A stretch of 64,000 nt of DNA, taken from assembly GCA_900553395.1 (NCBI GenBank), contig USDJ01000002.1, positions 93,635 through 157,634 of the forward strand, in the 5' to 3' direction. The notes under the pieces are model-generated. The model saw only the letters and a program-made list of their open reading frames with translations, made no database searches and was not told the DNA's origin. Both the position numbers and the translations under genes were made by a program. Shown here in pieces: positions 27,903-35,847 of this stretch. The first letter of the stretch is position 1. Each line of letters begins with the position of its first letter. Source of the stretch: an uncultured Mycoplasmatota bacterium. Lineage in GTDB: Bacteria; Bacillota_I; Bacilli_A; RF39; UBA660.

Positions 27903-28898
27903 TTATCTTTTTTCAAAACTCATATTTGGCTTTTTTAATAATTTAAGTTGAAAGCCTAATGTATCTTGACTCTCATGATCTAACTGTGAATCACTGCCTT
28001 CAAAAAAGTGAATATAGTCTAGTGCTGTATATGGAGTTGTATAACTAAAATCATTTGTTTCTTCATAAAATAAGGCGTTTCTAAATGATATAGCAAAACC
28101 ATCTAAGTAGGCTTTTATATTTTCTTCTGTTGCCTCTATATATCCATCACTTAATATTTTCATAGCTACTTCTTTTCTCTTTTCATCCATTAACATAGCC
28201 TTACCTGCTGATATTCCAGTGAAATGCATAATTCCCAGTCTATCTAAGCAATTATTAGCTAAGAGAAAAAATTGACGATATGAGCAATCTACTATATATT
28301 TTTTACCATCTATAACTATTATATTAAAGTAATGAAATCTAAGATCATTTGGAAGATTTAGATTTTTTTTAAAACCTGGACTGATTACTAAACTTTGTGA
28401 CTTTACAGAATACTTTGAACTTACTTTATTTACTATATTGCTAGCTTCAAAACATAAATTTCTGAGTGGATGAAGCATTAAAGTATTTAACAAAACTTCC
28501 AAATCACTTGATTGTGTAATGCTAGATGCTAACTCTATTCTTGAATCACGAACGATACATCGTATTATATCTTCACCATCATCTTGTCTGCTTAAAACAT
28601 CTAAAGATATTTTGGGATTTGATTCTACTAAAAATATCTTGCTATGATTAATATTTTCAAAACGTGATAATGAACATATTTTACTTTTAACATCTGAATA
28701 ATAATGTACACTAACTCTTGCGTTGCAGAAGTCATTTAATTGAGCATTTAAAGTTTTTATTCTTCTATAAATTAAATTTAAATTTTCACCAAGAGCAATA
28801 ATATCATCTGGGTCTGAAGTAGAACCACTTAATTCTTTAAATTCGTCTATATATTTATCTATTTGTTTTAAGCATCTTTTAAATATCACAAAATTCAC
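27903..28898 (-). CDS. Putative papain/transglutaminase-fold protein, copy A
   Basis: This 331-aa protein without signal peptide resembles no family I can name with certainty. The first 145 residues are helical and unlike those of copy B. The second half holds C149 (LCFEAS), H189 (FHYFNIIV) and D204 (YIVDCSYRQFF), in the order and spacing of a papain/transglutaminase-like catalytic triad. The HYFN..V.DGKKYIVD.SYRQF pattern is typical of such hydrolase or acyl-transfer folds. The C-terminal 130 residues (SDGYIEATEENIKAYLDGF) are nearly identical to copy B, including 264 bp with no nucleotide difference. Possible roles are cysteine protease, deamidase or transglutaminase; all are inference. Confidence 0.6.
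   Translation of the reverse strand: MNFVIFKRCLKQIDKYIDEFKELSGSTSDPDDIIALGENLNLIYRRIKTLNAQLNDFCNARVSVHYYSDVKSKICSLSRFENINHSKIFLVESNPKISLDVLSRQDDGEDIIRCIVRDSRIELASSITQSSDLEVLLNTLMLHPLRNLCFEASNIVNKVSSKYSVKSQSLVISPGFKKNLNLPNDLRFHYFNIIVIDGKKYIVDCSYRQFFLLANNCLDRLGIMHFTGISAGKAMLMDEKRKEVAMKILSDGYIEATEENIKAYLDGFAISFRNALFYEETNDFSYTTPYTALDYIHFFEGSDSQLDHESQDTLGFQLKLLKKPNMSFEKR
27969..28232. repeat. 264-bp perfect direct repeat, copy 1
   Basis: This stretch is identical base for base with 29026-29289. It encodes most of the C-terminal part of the two tandem paralogues. Confidence 0.9.
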
Positions 28899-28959
28899 CT
28901 GATAAGTATTGTACTATTTTTTTTAATAATGTCAAATTAGCAATTTTTTAAAATAAGAT

Positions 28960-29910
28960 TTATCTTTTTTCAAAACTCATATTTGGATTTTTTAATGGTT
29001 TAAGTTGAAGACCAAGTGTCTTTTTACTCTCATGATCTAACTGTGAATCACTGCCTTCAAAAAAGTGAATATAGTCTAGTGCTGTATATGGAGTTGTATA
29101 ACTAAAATCATTTGTTTCTTCATAAAATAAGGCGTTTCTAAATGATATAGCAAAACCATCTAAGTAGGCTTTTATATTTTCTTCTGTTGCCTCTATATAT
29201 CCATCACTTAATATTTTCATAGCTACTTCTTTTCTCTTTTCATCCATTAACATAGCCTTACCTGCTGATATTCCAGTGAAATGCATAATCCCTAGTCTAT
29301 CTAAACAATTACTAGCTAAAAGAAAAAATTGGCGATATGAGCAATCTACTATATATTTTTTACCATTTATAACTACTATATTAAAGTAATGAAAATTTAA
29401 TTCACTTGGTATATCCGAATCTTTTTTAAACCCAGGATAAATTATTACACTTTTTGATTTAGCACCCATTAAAAGGCTAACTTCATCTACTATATCACTA
29501 GCTTTAGAACAACAATCTACTAAAGAACTTTTTACTGTAAATTCATTTAAGGAAATGGATAAATCAGATATAAGTCTTAATCTAGAATATTTTATGATAC
29601 GTTTTATTATTTCACTATTCTCATTTGAAAATACTAAATCATAAGTAAGATTTGGAAACGAATCTATTAAAAATTTGTCTGGGTAAAGAAAATCTGATAG
29701 TTCAAATATTCTTTCGCCTACAGCATCATAATAAAATTTTCTCGTTTTGCCTTTAGAAGTATAATAATATTCTTGTTGATAAGCTTTAATTCTTTTATAA
29801 AAGTCATTTATTCTTCTTTCAAGTATATCCTCTTCTAAGCAAAAATCTTCTCTTTCAAAATCCATCATACATTTGTCTATTTTTCTCAAATATTTTTGTT
29901 CTATCATCAC
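28960..29910 (-). CDS. Putative papain/transglutaminase-fold protein, copy B
   Basis: This 316-aa tandem paralogue of copy A lies 61 bp upstream of it in the same direction. The N-terminal half (KIDKCMMDFEREDFCLEED) is clearly diverged from copy A, while the putative triad is conserved as C134 (CSKAS), H174 (FHYFNIVV) and D189 (YIVDCSYRQFF). The last ~130 residues are almost identical to copy A. One explanation is shared catalysis with different N-terminal partner or target recognition. No export signal. Function unknown. Confidence 0.6.
   Translation of the reverse strand: MMIEQKYLRKIDKCMMDFEREDFCLEEDILERRINDFYKRIKAYQQEYYYTSKGKTRKFYYDAVGERIFELSDFLYPDKFLIDSFPNLTYDLVFSNENSEIIKRIIKYSRLRLISDLSISLNEFTVKSSLVDCCSKASDIVDEVSLLMGAKSKSVIIYPGFKKDSDIPSELNFHYFNIVVINGKKYIVDCSYRQFFLLASNCLDRLGIMHFTGISAGKAMLMDEKRKEVAMKILSDGYIEATEENIKAYLDGFAISFRNALFYEETNDFSYTTPYTALDYIHFFEGSDSQLDHESKKTLGLQLKPLKNPNMSFEKR
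29026..29289. repeat. 264-bp perfect direct repeat, copy 2
   Basis: Partner of 27969-28232. Identity stops abruptly on both sides, as expected from gene conversion or recent partial duplication. Confidence 0.9.
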
Positions 29911-29963
29911 AAGAAATCACCTGGTAAGGTATTATACTTGTTTTACATTATTAAATCAAGTTA

Positions 29964-32102
29964 TTAAATTAAGTTTGTCCTAACCGAATTTACACCTATA
30001 TCATAGTAATTATCTTTTAATGCTCTTTTTTTATAGTTATATATGTGCATAAAATTATTCTTAACAACAATTTTATATTTGTTATTAAATCTATCTATCA
30101 AATATCCAGATTTAGTATTATATTTTTTTAGCAAGTTGTATTTGCACACCATAACTTGTTCATATCCATCAGTTATAACCTCTAAATTAGGCCTTTTATT
30201 ATATCTTTTTATATAAGTTTCAATTAAAAATTTAATTTGCTTATAATTTAACTCATAAGATAATGTTATCTTATTAACTCCTATACTGTGTAAAAAAGCA
30301 ACTGAATAAGAATTAAATACATTAAGTGAGAAATCAGAATCTACATTTTTATATTTAAAAACACTTCCTATATCTCCAACTAATAAATTAGTATTATTAA
30401 ATTCTTTTAAATGTTCATTAACTGTATCTAATTTAAAATAGGCTTTATCTGATTTTATTTTACTAAATACATTATAATCATCAATATATATTATGTCATA
30501 ACAGTCTTTATACTTTTCATATTCCTCATAAGATTCTAGCAAAATAGATTTTTTTTGTTCTTTTTTATAATCTTTTAAATCTATATGATATTCTTCTTTT
30601 ATGTATTCATTTTTATATATTCTTTTTTCATCTAATTCTTTTATGGCGTTTCTTCTTAATTCATTTATTACGTTCATTGGAATAAATGAATTATCATCTA
30701 TAGTTATATTTAATTTGTCAAAAGTATATATTGAAGATCCTAGCTTATTTAATTTAGATAGTATATCATCTTTTGTAACAGAACATTTTTCTGATACTTG
30801 AACTTTTATATCACTATATTTTTCAACTTTATTTTTTCCATCTGTAATAGATAATTTTACATAATTACCTATTTTCATTTCACATATACCACTTATTTTG
30901 ATTTTTTTATTTACAGACATTTTTTCTTTCAATATTTTTAATTGAAGATTATCTGTTGTCTTTACTACTTTGGCTCCCTTTTCTGCATTTTTTACATAAA
31001 GTGATATAATGTCTCCTTTTTTGGCACTCTTTATTTTTGGATTATTAGAAATACTAGTCACTGTCATTCCATAATCTTCTTTTCCTATTATTCTAATTCC
31101 ATCGCCTATATTTAAATCATCTTCAAGTAATATTGTAGCTATATTATTCTTACTCTTTATAACTTTTCCTAAAACTGTACCCATATGATTAGGTCTAAAT
31201 GTATTAGTAAAATTATCATTTTTTTCATTAAATAAAAAACCTTTAGTAAATTCTCTATTAAAAACTTTTTTTAATTCCAATATATCTTCTTCTGTTATAT
31301 TAGTTTTCTTATATTTAACATAATTATCTATTGCTTTTCTATATAGACTAGTAACTAAATATACATACTCTGGCCTTTTCATTCTTCCTTCTATTTTAAA
31401 GCTATCAACACCTATATCTATTAGTTTACCTATATTACTTAAAGTATTTAGATCTTTAGTACTCAATAAATATTTATTTTTTTCAACTAAATTATTATCG
31501 ATTTCAAGACTATACATTTGTCTACAGCATTGAGCACATGTTCCTCTATTGCCACTTCTAGAACCTATTAGGGCACTCATTAAACATTCTCCAGAATAAC
31601 TTTGACAAAGCGCTCCATGTACAAAAATTTCTATTTCTACCTTTGAATTTTTCTTTATTTCTTCAACTAATTCTATAGGAGTTTCACGAGCTAAAACAGC
31701 TCTTTTAATTCCTATGCTTTCACAGAATTTTACGCCTTCCAAATTATGAATATGAAGCTGTGTTGATGCGTGAATCTCTAACTTAGGATAAGTTTTTCTA
31801 ACTAGGTCAATCATGCCTATATCTTGCATAATTAATGCATCAACATCGTTTCTATATAAAAAGTCAACATATTCTAAAAGCTTTTCTACTTCTATATCAT
31901 AAATTAGTGTATTAATCGTTACATATACTTTTACTCCAAATAAATGACTAGTTTTAATAGCCCATATTATTTCGTCACGAGAAAAATTTGAAGCAAAACT
32001 CCTAGCTCCAAAATTTTTACCAGATAAATAAACTGCATCACATCCTGCGTTTATAGCAGGCATTAATGTTTCTACACTTCCTACTGGAGATAATAATTCC
32101 AT
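29964..32102 (-). CDS. U32 family peptidase, RlhA-like (23S rRNA C2501 hydroxylation)
   Basis: This 712-aa protein starts MELLSPVGSVETLMPAINAG, with ASTQLHIHNLEG and AVLARE marking the U32 TIM-barrel core. The cysteine cluster ECLMSALIGSRSGNRGTCAQCCRQMY (written here as ECLM, then CAQCC) is the iron-sulphur site of RlhA/TrhP/UbiU-type proteins. The long C-terminal half matches the size of E. coli RlhA (about 650 aa), which with prephenate hydroxylates C2501 of 23S rRNA; shorter U32 proteins act on tRNA U34. It begins 8 bp after the mTERF-like gene, so the three genes at 29964-33498 are very probably one operon. Confidence 0.85.
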   Translation of the reverse strand: MELLSPVGSVETLMPAINAGCDAVYLSGKNFGARSFASNFSRDEIIWAIKTSHLFGVKVYVTINTLIYDIEVEKLLEYVDFLYRNDVDALIMQDIGMIDLVRKTYPKLEIHASTQLHIHNLEGVKFCESIGIKRAVLARETPIELVEEIKKNSKVEIEIFVHGALCQSYSGECLMSALIGSRSGNRGTCAQCCRQMYSLEIDNNLVEKNKYLLSTKDLNTLSNIGKLIDIGVDSFKIEGRMKRPEYVYLVTSLYRKAIDNYVKYKKTNITEEDILELKKVFNREFTKGFLFNEKNDNFTNTFRPNHMGTVLGKVIKSKNNIATILLEDDLNIGDGIRIIGKEDYGMTVTSISNNPKIKSAKKGDIISLYVKNAEKGAKVVKTTDNLQLKILKEKMSVNKKIKISGICEMKIGNYVKLSITDGKNKVEKYSDIKVQVSEKCSVTKDDILSKLNKLGSSIYTFDKLNITIDDNSFIPMNVINELRRNAIKELDEKRIYKNEYIKEEYHIDLKDYKKEQKKSILLESYEEYEKYKDCYDIIYIDDYNVFSKIKSDKAYFKLDTVNEHLKEFNNTNLLVGDIGSVFKYKNVDSDFSLNVFNSYSVAFLHSIGVNKITLSYELNYKQIKFLIETYIKRYNKRPNLEVITDGYEQVMVCKYNLLKKYNTKSGYLIDRFNNKYKIVVKNNFMHIYNYKKRALKDNYYDIGVNSVRTNLI

Positions 32103-32110
32103 ACAAACAC

Positions 32111-33115
32111 CTAATTCTTCTCTTTTTTCTTATTTAAATATTCTTCGTAATTAAATCGATCTAATAAATCAGCTTTACTTATCTTAAATCTCTTCTTAAA
32201 CACACTTTCATTAAGAAATAATAGAAATGCATTTTCTTCGTTTATTTCTATTCCAATATTATTCAAATAATAATATCTAGCAAAAGAAAGCTCAACACTT
32301 TGAATAAGATATTTTGGAACTTTTACTATGACATTTAATATTCCAAATTCTCTATATAAATTTAATTTATCATTAGTATTTTCTATAGTTGAACCTAGTA
32401 TTACCGGAAACTCTAACACAATACGCCTAGCATCTTCCACCTTGAAGCCGAATGTCAATAGATTATTAAATCTATCATTAATTTTAGACATTAATAAAGA
32501 TAGTAGTTGTGGATAAATGGAACACATTTCTATTACTTCTTCATTTGTAAATCCTAACAAACAAATATCTTTTATTCTTTTTTTAACTTTATTTTGGGAT
32601 AGGTTTATGATTGATGGTAATTTTTTTATGATTTTTAATGCCTGATTTTTACTGAACCCTAAAGATACTATGTCATCTATTCTCTTTGAAATATAACTAA
32701 TATCAGAACCTAATATTTGAGGAAATTTCTTAATAATTTTTAAAACCTCATTATAAGTTAATTTTAACGTCATCATATCTTTAATCTTATTTAAAGACGT
32801 AGCATATGGATGTTTTAAGATGTGTGGATTAGCAAGTATCATCTTTTTTATTTCACTTTCAGTAAATCCTAATTCTCTATAATCACCAATTCTACTTAAC
32901 AAAGTAATAATTGAATACGAAAAAAGTCCTGGTACTACTCTAGTTATTTTTATAATTTGTTTTTGTGTATATCCTAATGAACTAAAAAAATTATAATTAG
33001 TTTCTAATTTAGATTTTAGAGTATCATTATCATAACTGAGTAGTGCATAATCATTTACAATTTTTACCGCTATATCTTCGCTATAGCCTAAGCTCATTAA
33101 ATAATTAACTGCCAT
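32111..33115 (-). CDS. mTERF-like helical repeat protein (334 aa)
   Basis: Almost the whole protein is built from about eight repeats of ~35 residues with the pattern LxxLGFsxxxIxkIIxxxPxiLxxsxxxixxRixxLx. Clear units are SLGYTQKQIIKITRVVPGLF, ELGFTESEIKKMILANPHIL, KLTYNEVLKIIKKFPQIL, SLGFSKNQALKIIKKLPSII, LLGFTNEEVIEMCSIYPQLL and TFGFKVEDARRIVLEFPVIL. The conserved LG[FY] and the single proline are the signature of mTERF domains, which wrap around nucleic acid in mitochondria and plastids and act in transcription or rRNA maturation. A nucleic-acid-binding role is inferred. It is coupled to the short gene before it (TAATG overlap) and stands 8 bp before an rRNA-modification type U32 gene. Confidence 0.75.
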   Translation of the reverse strand: MAVNYLMSLGYSEDIAVKIVNDYALLSYDNDTLKSKLETNYNFFSSLGYTQKQIIKITRVVPGLFSYSIITLLSRIGDYRELGFTESEIKKMILANPHILKHPYATSLNKIKDMMTLKLTYNEVLKIIKKFPQILGSDISYISKRIDDIVSLGFSKNQALKIIKKLPSIINLSQNKVKKRIKDICLLGFTNEEVIEMCSIYPQLLSLLMSKINDRFNNLLTFGFKVEDARRIVLEFPVILGSTIENTNDKLNLYREFGILNVIVKVPKYLIQSVELSFARYYYLNNIGIEINEENAFLLFLNESVFKKRFKISKADLLDRFNYEEYLNKKKEKN

Positions 33116-33498
33116 TAATCTATTACTCCCATGCTTATTAAACCTATAATATCATCAATTTCCATTCCGTTTTTTCGTTTTTCTAAAATAAATTCATCTA
33201 TATCATCAGCATCTTCATTAAGTAAAAGAGGATTACTATCAAAAGTAATGTCTAATCTTTTTATTCCAAGTAATTTAAGCTTTTGTATAAGTTCTAAAAC
33301 ACTATCAAATATTCTATTTAAATAAATAGGATTAGTAGTTATAATATTTCTAATAATTTTATCACTACATCCTACACTTCTTAAAAGATCTATTAAATTA
33401 ATTACTTCACTATTTGATAAGTATTCTAGTTCTGGATTTTCTTCTAGCATTTCTTTAATTTCTTCTGTTGATATATTAACATTTAAAAGTTCTAACAT
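33115..33498 (-). CDS. Short mTERF-like repeat protein (127 aa)
   Basis: Three to four degenerate units of the same repeat are visible: LIDLLRSVGCSDKIIRNIIT, TNPIYLNRIFDSVLELIQKL, LLGIKRLDITFDSNPLLL and KNGMEIDDIIGLISMGV. The unit length of about 35 and the xLGhxxxxhxxhhxxxPxhL pattern match the 334-aa neighbour. Its stop codon shares one base with the neighbour's start (TAATG). It is too short for a full mTERF half-ring, so it may act with the larger protein, or the two may derive from a split longer gene. The reading frames differ, so a past frameshift is possible. Confidence 0.65.
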   Translation of the reverse strand: MLELLNVNISTEEIKEMLEENPELEYLSNSEVINLIDLLRSVGCSDKIIRNIITTNPIYLNRIFDSVLELIQKLKLLGIKRLDITFDSNPLLLNEDADDIDEFILEKRKNGMEIDDIIGLISMGVID

Positions 33499-33532
33499 AT
33501 AACCACCACATTAATTGTATCACATAATCTTT

Positions 33533-34381
33533 TTATTCCAAAATATTTTCTTCTAATGACGCTATATTATAACCTTTTGATTTTATATAAATTATAATTG
33601 ATGATAATTCTTTTTTAACTTCTGAATTAACGCTTAAAGATAGTATACTACCAGAATTTAATTTATCTTTTATATCTACTAACGGGGTATTATCACTTAT
33701 TTTTATTGGTTTAACAGTGAAGGATTTTTTTAATTTACATTGTTCTAAATTGCTACTAGAATTATTTGTGTTATAGCAAAAATTTACACTTTGATTATTA
33801 ACTTTTCTTAAAACAATGTCCATCCATTCAAAATTAGGATCGCTATAATCATCAAATAATGGAGAAACTGTATGGAATGATTTTACCATTTTATCAACTA
33901 AATTATTGTTTTCCTTAAACCAATCAAATTCCACAAAAAAAGTCGCTTTTACATTATAATTATCAATTATATTTAATACTTTATCAATATTATCTCCACT
34001 TTTTACTAAAAAAACTAAGCTTACCATTCTCTTTTCACTATTACCTTGAACTATATATTTATCTAAATTATCATTTATACTTATATTAGGTACAATATAA
34101 TCATAAATATATAGTTTATCACTATAATATCCATTTTTTTTCATGTTTTTATAACTTTTTGATATATTAACTTCTCTACCTCTTATACCTGGTGTTATAG
34201 TATCACCATCTATAGTAGCGTCTATTGGACTCATTTTGTATTCATCTTTATTTTCATTTATCTTTGTCATTATTTCATCCATATTATTTATAACTATAGC
34301 AGTTTTTTCCGTAATAAAAAAACTAAAACAAGTCAAACTAATTAGGCCTATCATTTGGAATATTTTTTTCAACATTATCAC
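33533..34381 (-). CDS. Membrane-anchored polysaccharide-deacetylase-like protein, active site apparently lost
   Basis: This 282-aa protein has one N-terminal membrane segment (MIGLISLTCFSFFI). After an ATIDGDTITPGIRGREVN segment, the part VSLVFLVKSGDNIDKVLNII then NVKATFFVEFDWFKENNNLV follows the NodB deacetylase plan (strand 1, then KATFF). However, the first strand normally reads TFDDGP and here reads VFLVKSG, and the HxxxH metal ligands are not visible. It is probably a non-catalytic relative retained as a cell-wall binding or regulatory protein. Alone on its strand segment between an M29 aminopeptidase and the mTERF-like genes. Confidence 0.6.
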   Translation of the reverse strand: MIMLKKIFQMIGLISLTCFSFFITEKTAIVINNMDEIMTKINENKDEYKMSPIDATIDGDTITPGIRGREVNISKSYKNMKKNGYYSDKLYIYDYIVPNISINDNLDKYIVQGNSEKRMVSLVFLVKSGDNIDKVLNIIDNYNVKATFFVEFDWFKENNNLVDKMVKSFHTVSPLFDDYSDPNFEWMDIVLRKVNNQSVNFCYNTNNSSSNLEQCKLKKSFTVKPIKISDNTPLVDIKDKLNSGSILSLSVNSEVKKELSSIIIYIKSKGYNIASLEENILE

Positions 34382-34416
34382 CTAACTAATTATATGTTTA
34401 GTTTTTATTCTTTTTA

Positions 34417-35514
34417 CTAATTTAAGTCTTTTAAAGATTCTAGCACGAATTTACCGTCTTTACGTATTAATACATCGTCAAAATAAATTTCTCCTCCGCC
34501 ATAATCTTCTCTTTGTATCAATACTAAATCCCAGTGTATACTTGATTTATTTCCATTATCGCAATCTTCATAACACCTACCTGGTGTAAAATGAATGCTT
34601 CCCATAATTTTTTCATCGTATAAAATATCGCCCATTGGATTTAATATTCTAGGATTAAATCCTAATGAAAACTCCCCTATATATCTAGCGCCCTCATCAG
34701 TATCAAATATTTTATCTAATTCATCTTGATGTTCTAAAACAGTTGCGCAAACTATTTTACCATTTTTAAATTCTAATCTAATATTGCTAAATACATTTCC
34801 ATTATAAGGACTTTTAGTATTATAAGTTATAACACCATTTACTGAATCTTTTATAGGTGCGGTATAAAGCTCACCATCTGGAATATTTGCAGTACCACAG
34901 CAAGGTATTGCAGGCATACCTTTTATACTAAAAGTAATATCAGTATCTGGTCCAAGTATTCTAACTCTATCAGTTTTTTCCATTAAATCTTTTAAAGGTT
35001 TAATTTTTTCATTAAGTGATCTATAATCAACATTCATAACATCTAATGAATAATTATAAAAATCATCATACTTCATACCTGACTTATATGCATCAATAAG
35101 TGATGGATAGTTTAATAAAACCCATCTTCTTTTATTAATTCTTATGTCATCTATCTCTTCTGACTTTTCACCCAATTTTTTTCTAATTAAAGAACTTACA
35201 TTTTTATCTTCATACTCATTTTCCGTATAGCAAATTCTGATAAAACAATCAAAATTATCTACTTCATAAGTCTTCATCTTAACCATTTCATCAAGAGTAT
35301 TATCATCTGCTTTTTCTAAAATTAAAGAACTTAATTCATTATCTAATAGCTTAACGAAGGGTATTCCTTTATTCTTATAAATATCATTTATCAAACATTT
35401 AACAAGAGGTTTACATGCATCATTTTCATATTGTATAAGTACTCTATCATTCTCTTTAACAGAAACTGAATAATTAACAATAGTATTGCTCAATTTTTCA
35501 ATTCTCAAATCCAT
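34417..35514 (-). CDS. M29-family aminopeptidase
   Basis: This 365-aa protein follows the M29 (AmpS/aminopeptidase T) plan: LRIEKLSNTIVNYSVSVKENDRVLIQYE at the N-terminus, the metal site region around GPDTDITFSI, an IRLEFKNGKI segment, the GEFSLGFNPRI motif, GSIHFTPGRCYED and the terminal HWDLVLIQRED with GGGEIYFDD. It is a metal-dependent cytoplasmic aminopeptidase that trims peptides. Length is slightly below the usual ~410. Some members are longer at the first domain. Confidence 0.87.
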   Translation of the reverse strand: MDLRIEKLSNTIVNYSVSVKENDRVLIQYENDACKPLVKCLINDIYKNKGIPFVKLLDNELSSLILEKADDNTLDEMVKMKTYEVDNFDCFIRICYTENEYEDKNVSSLIRKKLGEKSEEIDDIRINKRRWVLLNYPSLIDAYKSGMKYDDFYNYSLDVMNVDYRSLNEKIKPLKDLMEKTDRVRILGPDTDITFSIKGMPAIPCCGTANIPDGELYTAPIKDSVNGVITYNTKSPYNGNVFSNIRLEFKNGKIVCATVLEHQDELDKIFDTDEGARYIGEFSLGFNPRILNPMGDILYDEKIMGSIHFTPGRCYEDCDNGNKSSIHWDLVLIQREDYGGGEIYFDDVLIRKDGKFVLESLKDLN

Positions 35515-35565
35515 TTTATCACCTATTCCCTCTATTTACATATTATAACATGAAAGGAGTTTTTT

Positions 35566-35781
35566 ATGTATAATAACTATCAAATTCCAACAAATTTTAC
35601 AAATGGAAACAATTCTAGATTCGTAGGCGGTGGATTTTTAGGCCCATTTTTATTAGGTGGTATCACAGGAGGTCTTGTCTCTCCACTATTTTATGGCGGT
35701 TATAATAGGCCTTATTACTACAACAATTACTATTATCCAACATATCAGCCATATCCATATTATTATACTAGACCATATTAA
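35566..35781 (+). CDS. Small Gly/Tyr-rich protein (71 aa)
   Basis: A near-perfect ribosome site (AAAGGAG) precedes the ATG. The protein has a short hydrophobic glycine-rich middle (GGGFLGPFLLGGITGGLVSPLF) and a tail in which nearly half the residues are tyrosine, with many prolines. Such small Gly-Phe plus Tyr-Pro proteins occur in clostridia and bacilli as candidate spore coat or surface proteins. With Spo0A present, a spore coat role is plausible but is only inference. It has its own terminator directly after the stop. Confidence 0.65.
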   Translation: MYNNYQIPTNFTNGNNSRFVGGGFLGPFLLGGITGGLVSPLFYGGYNRPYYYNNYYYPTYQPYPYYYTRPY

Positions 35782-35803
35782 AATCAGGAAACTGATTTTT
35801 TCT
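35782..35803 (+). terminator. Terminator after the Gly/Tyr-rich gene
   Basis: AATCAG-gaaa-CTGATT followed by TTTT, starting at the stop codon. Confidence 0.8.
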
Positions 35804-35832
35804 TTGATTTACTACTAAAAGTATTGTATAAT
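35804..35832 (+). promoter_or_regulatory. Sigma-A type promoter for the aminotransferase/ATP-grasp operon
   Basis: TTGATT (35804-35809), a 17-base spacer and a perfect TATAAT (35827-35832), 15 bp before the start codon at 35848. Confidence 0.8.
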
Positions 35833-35847
35833 AATTGTGGTGATAGA

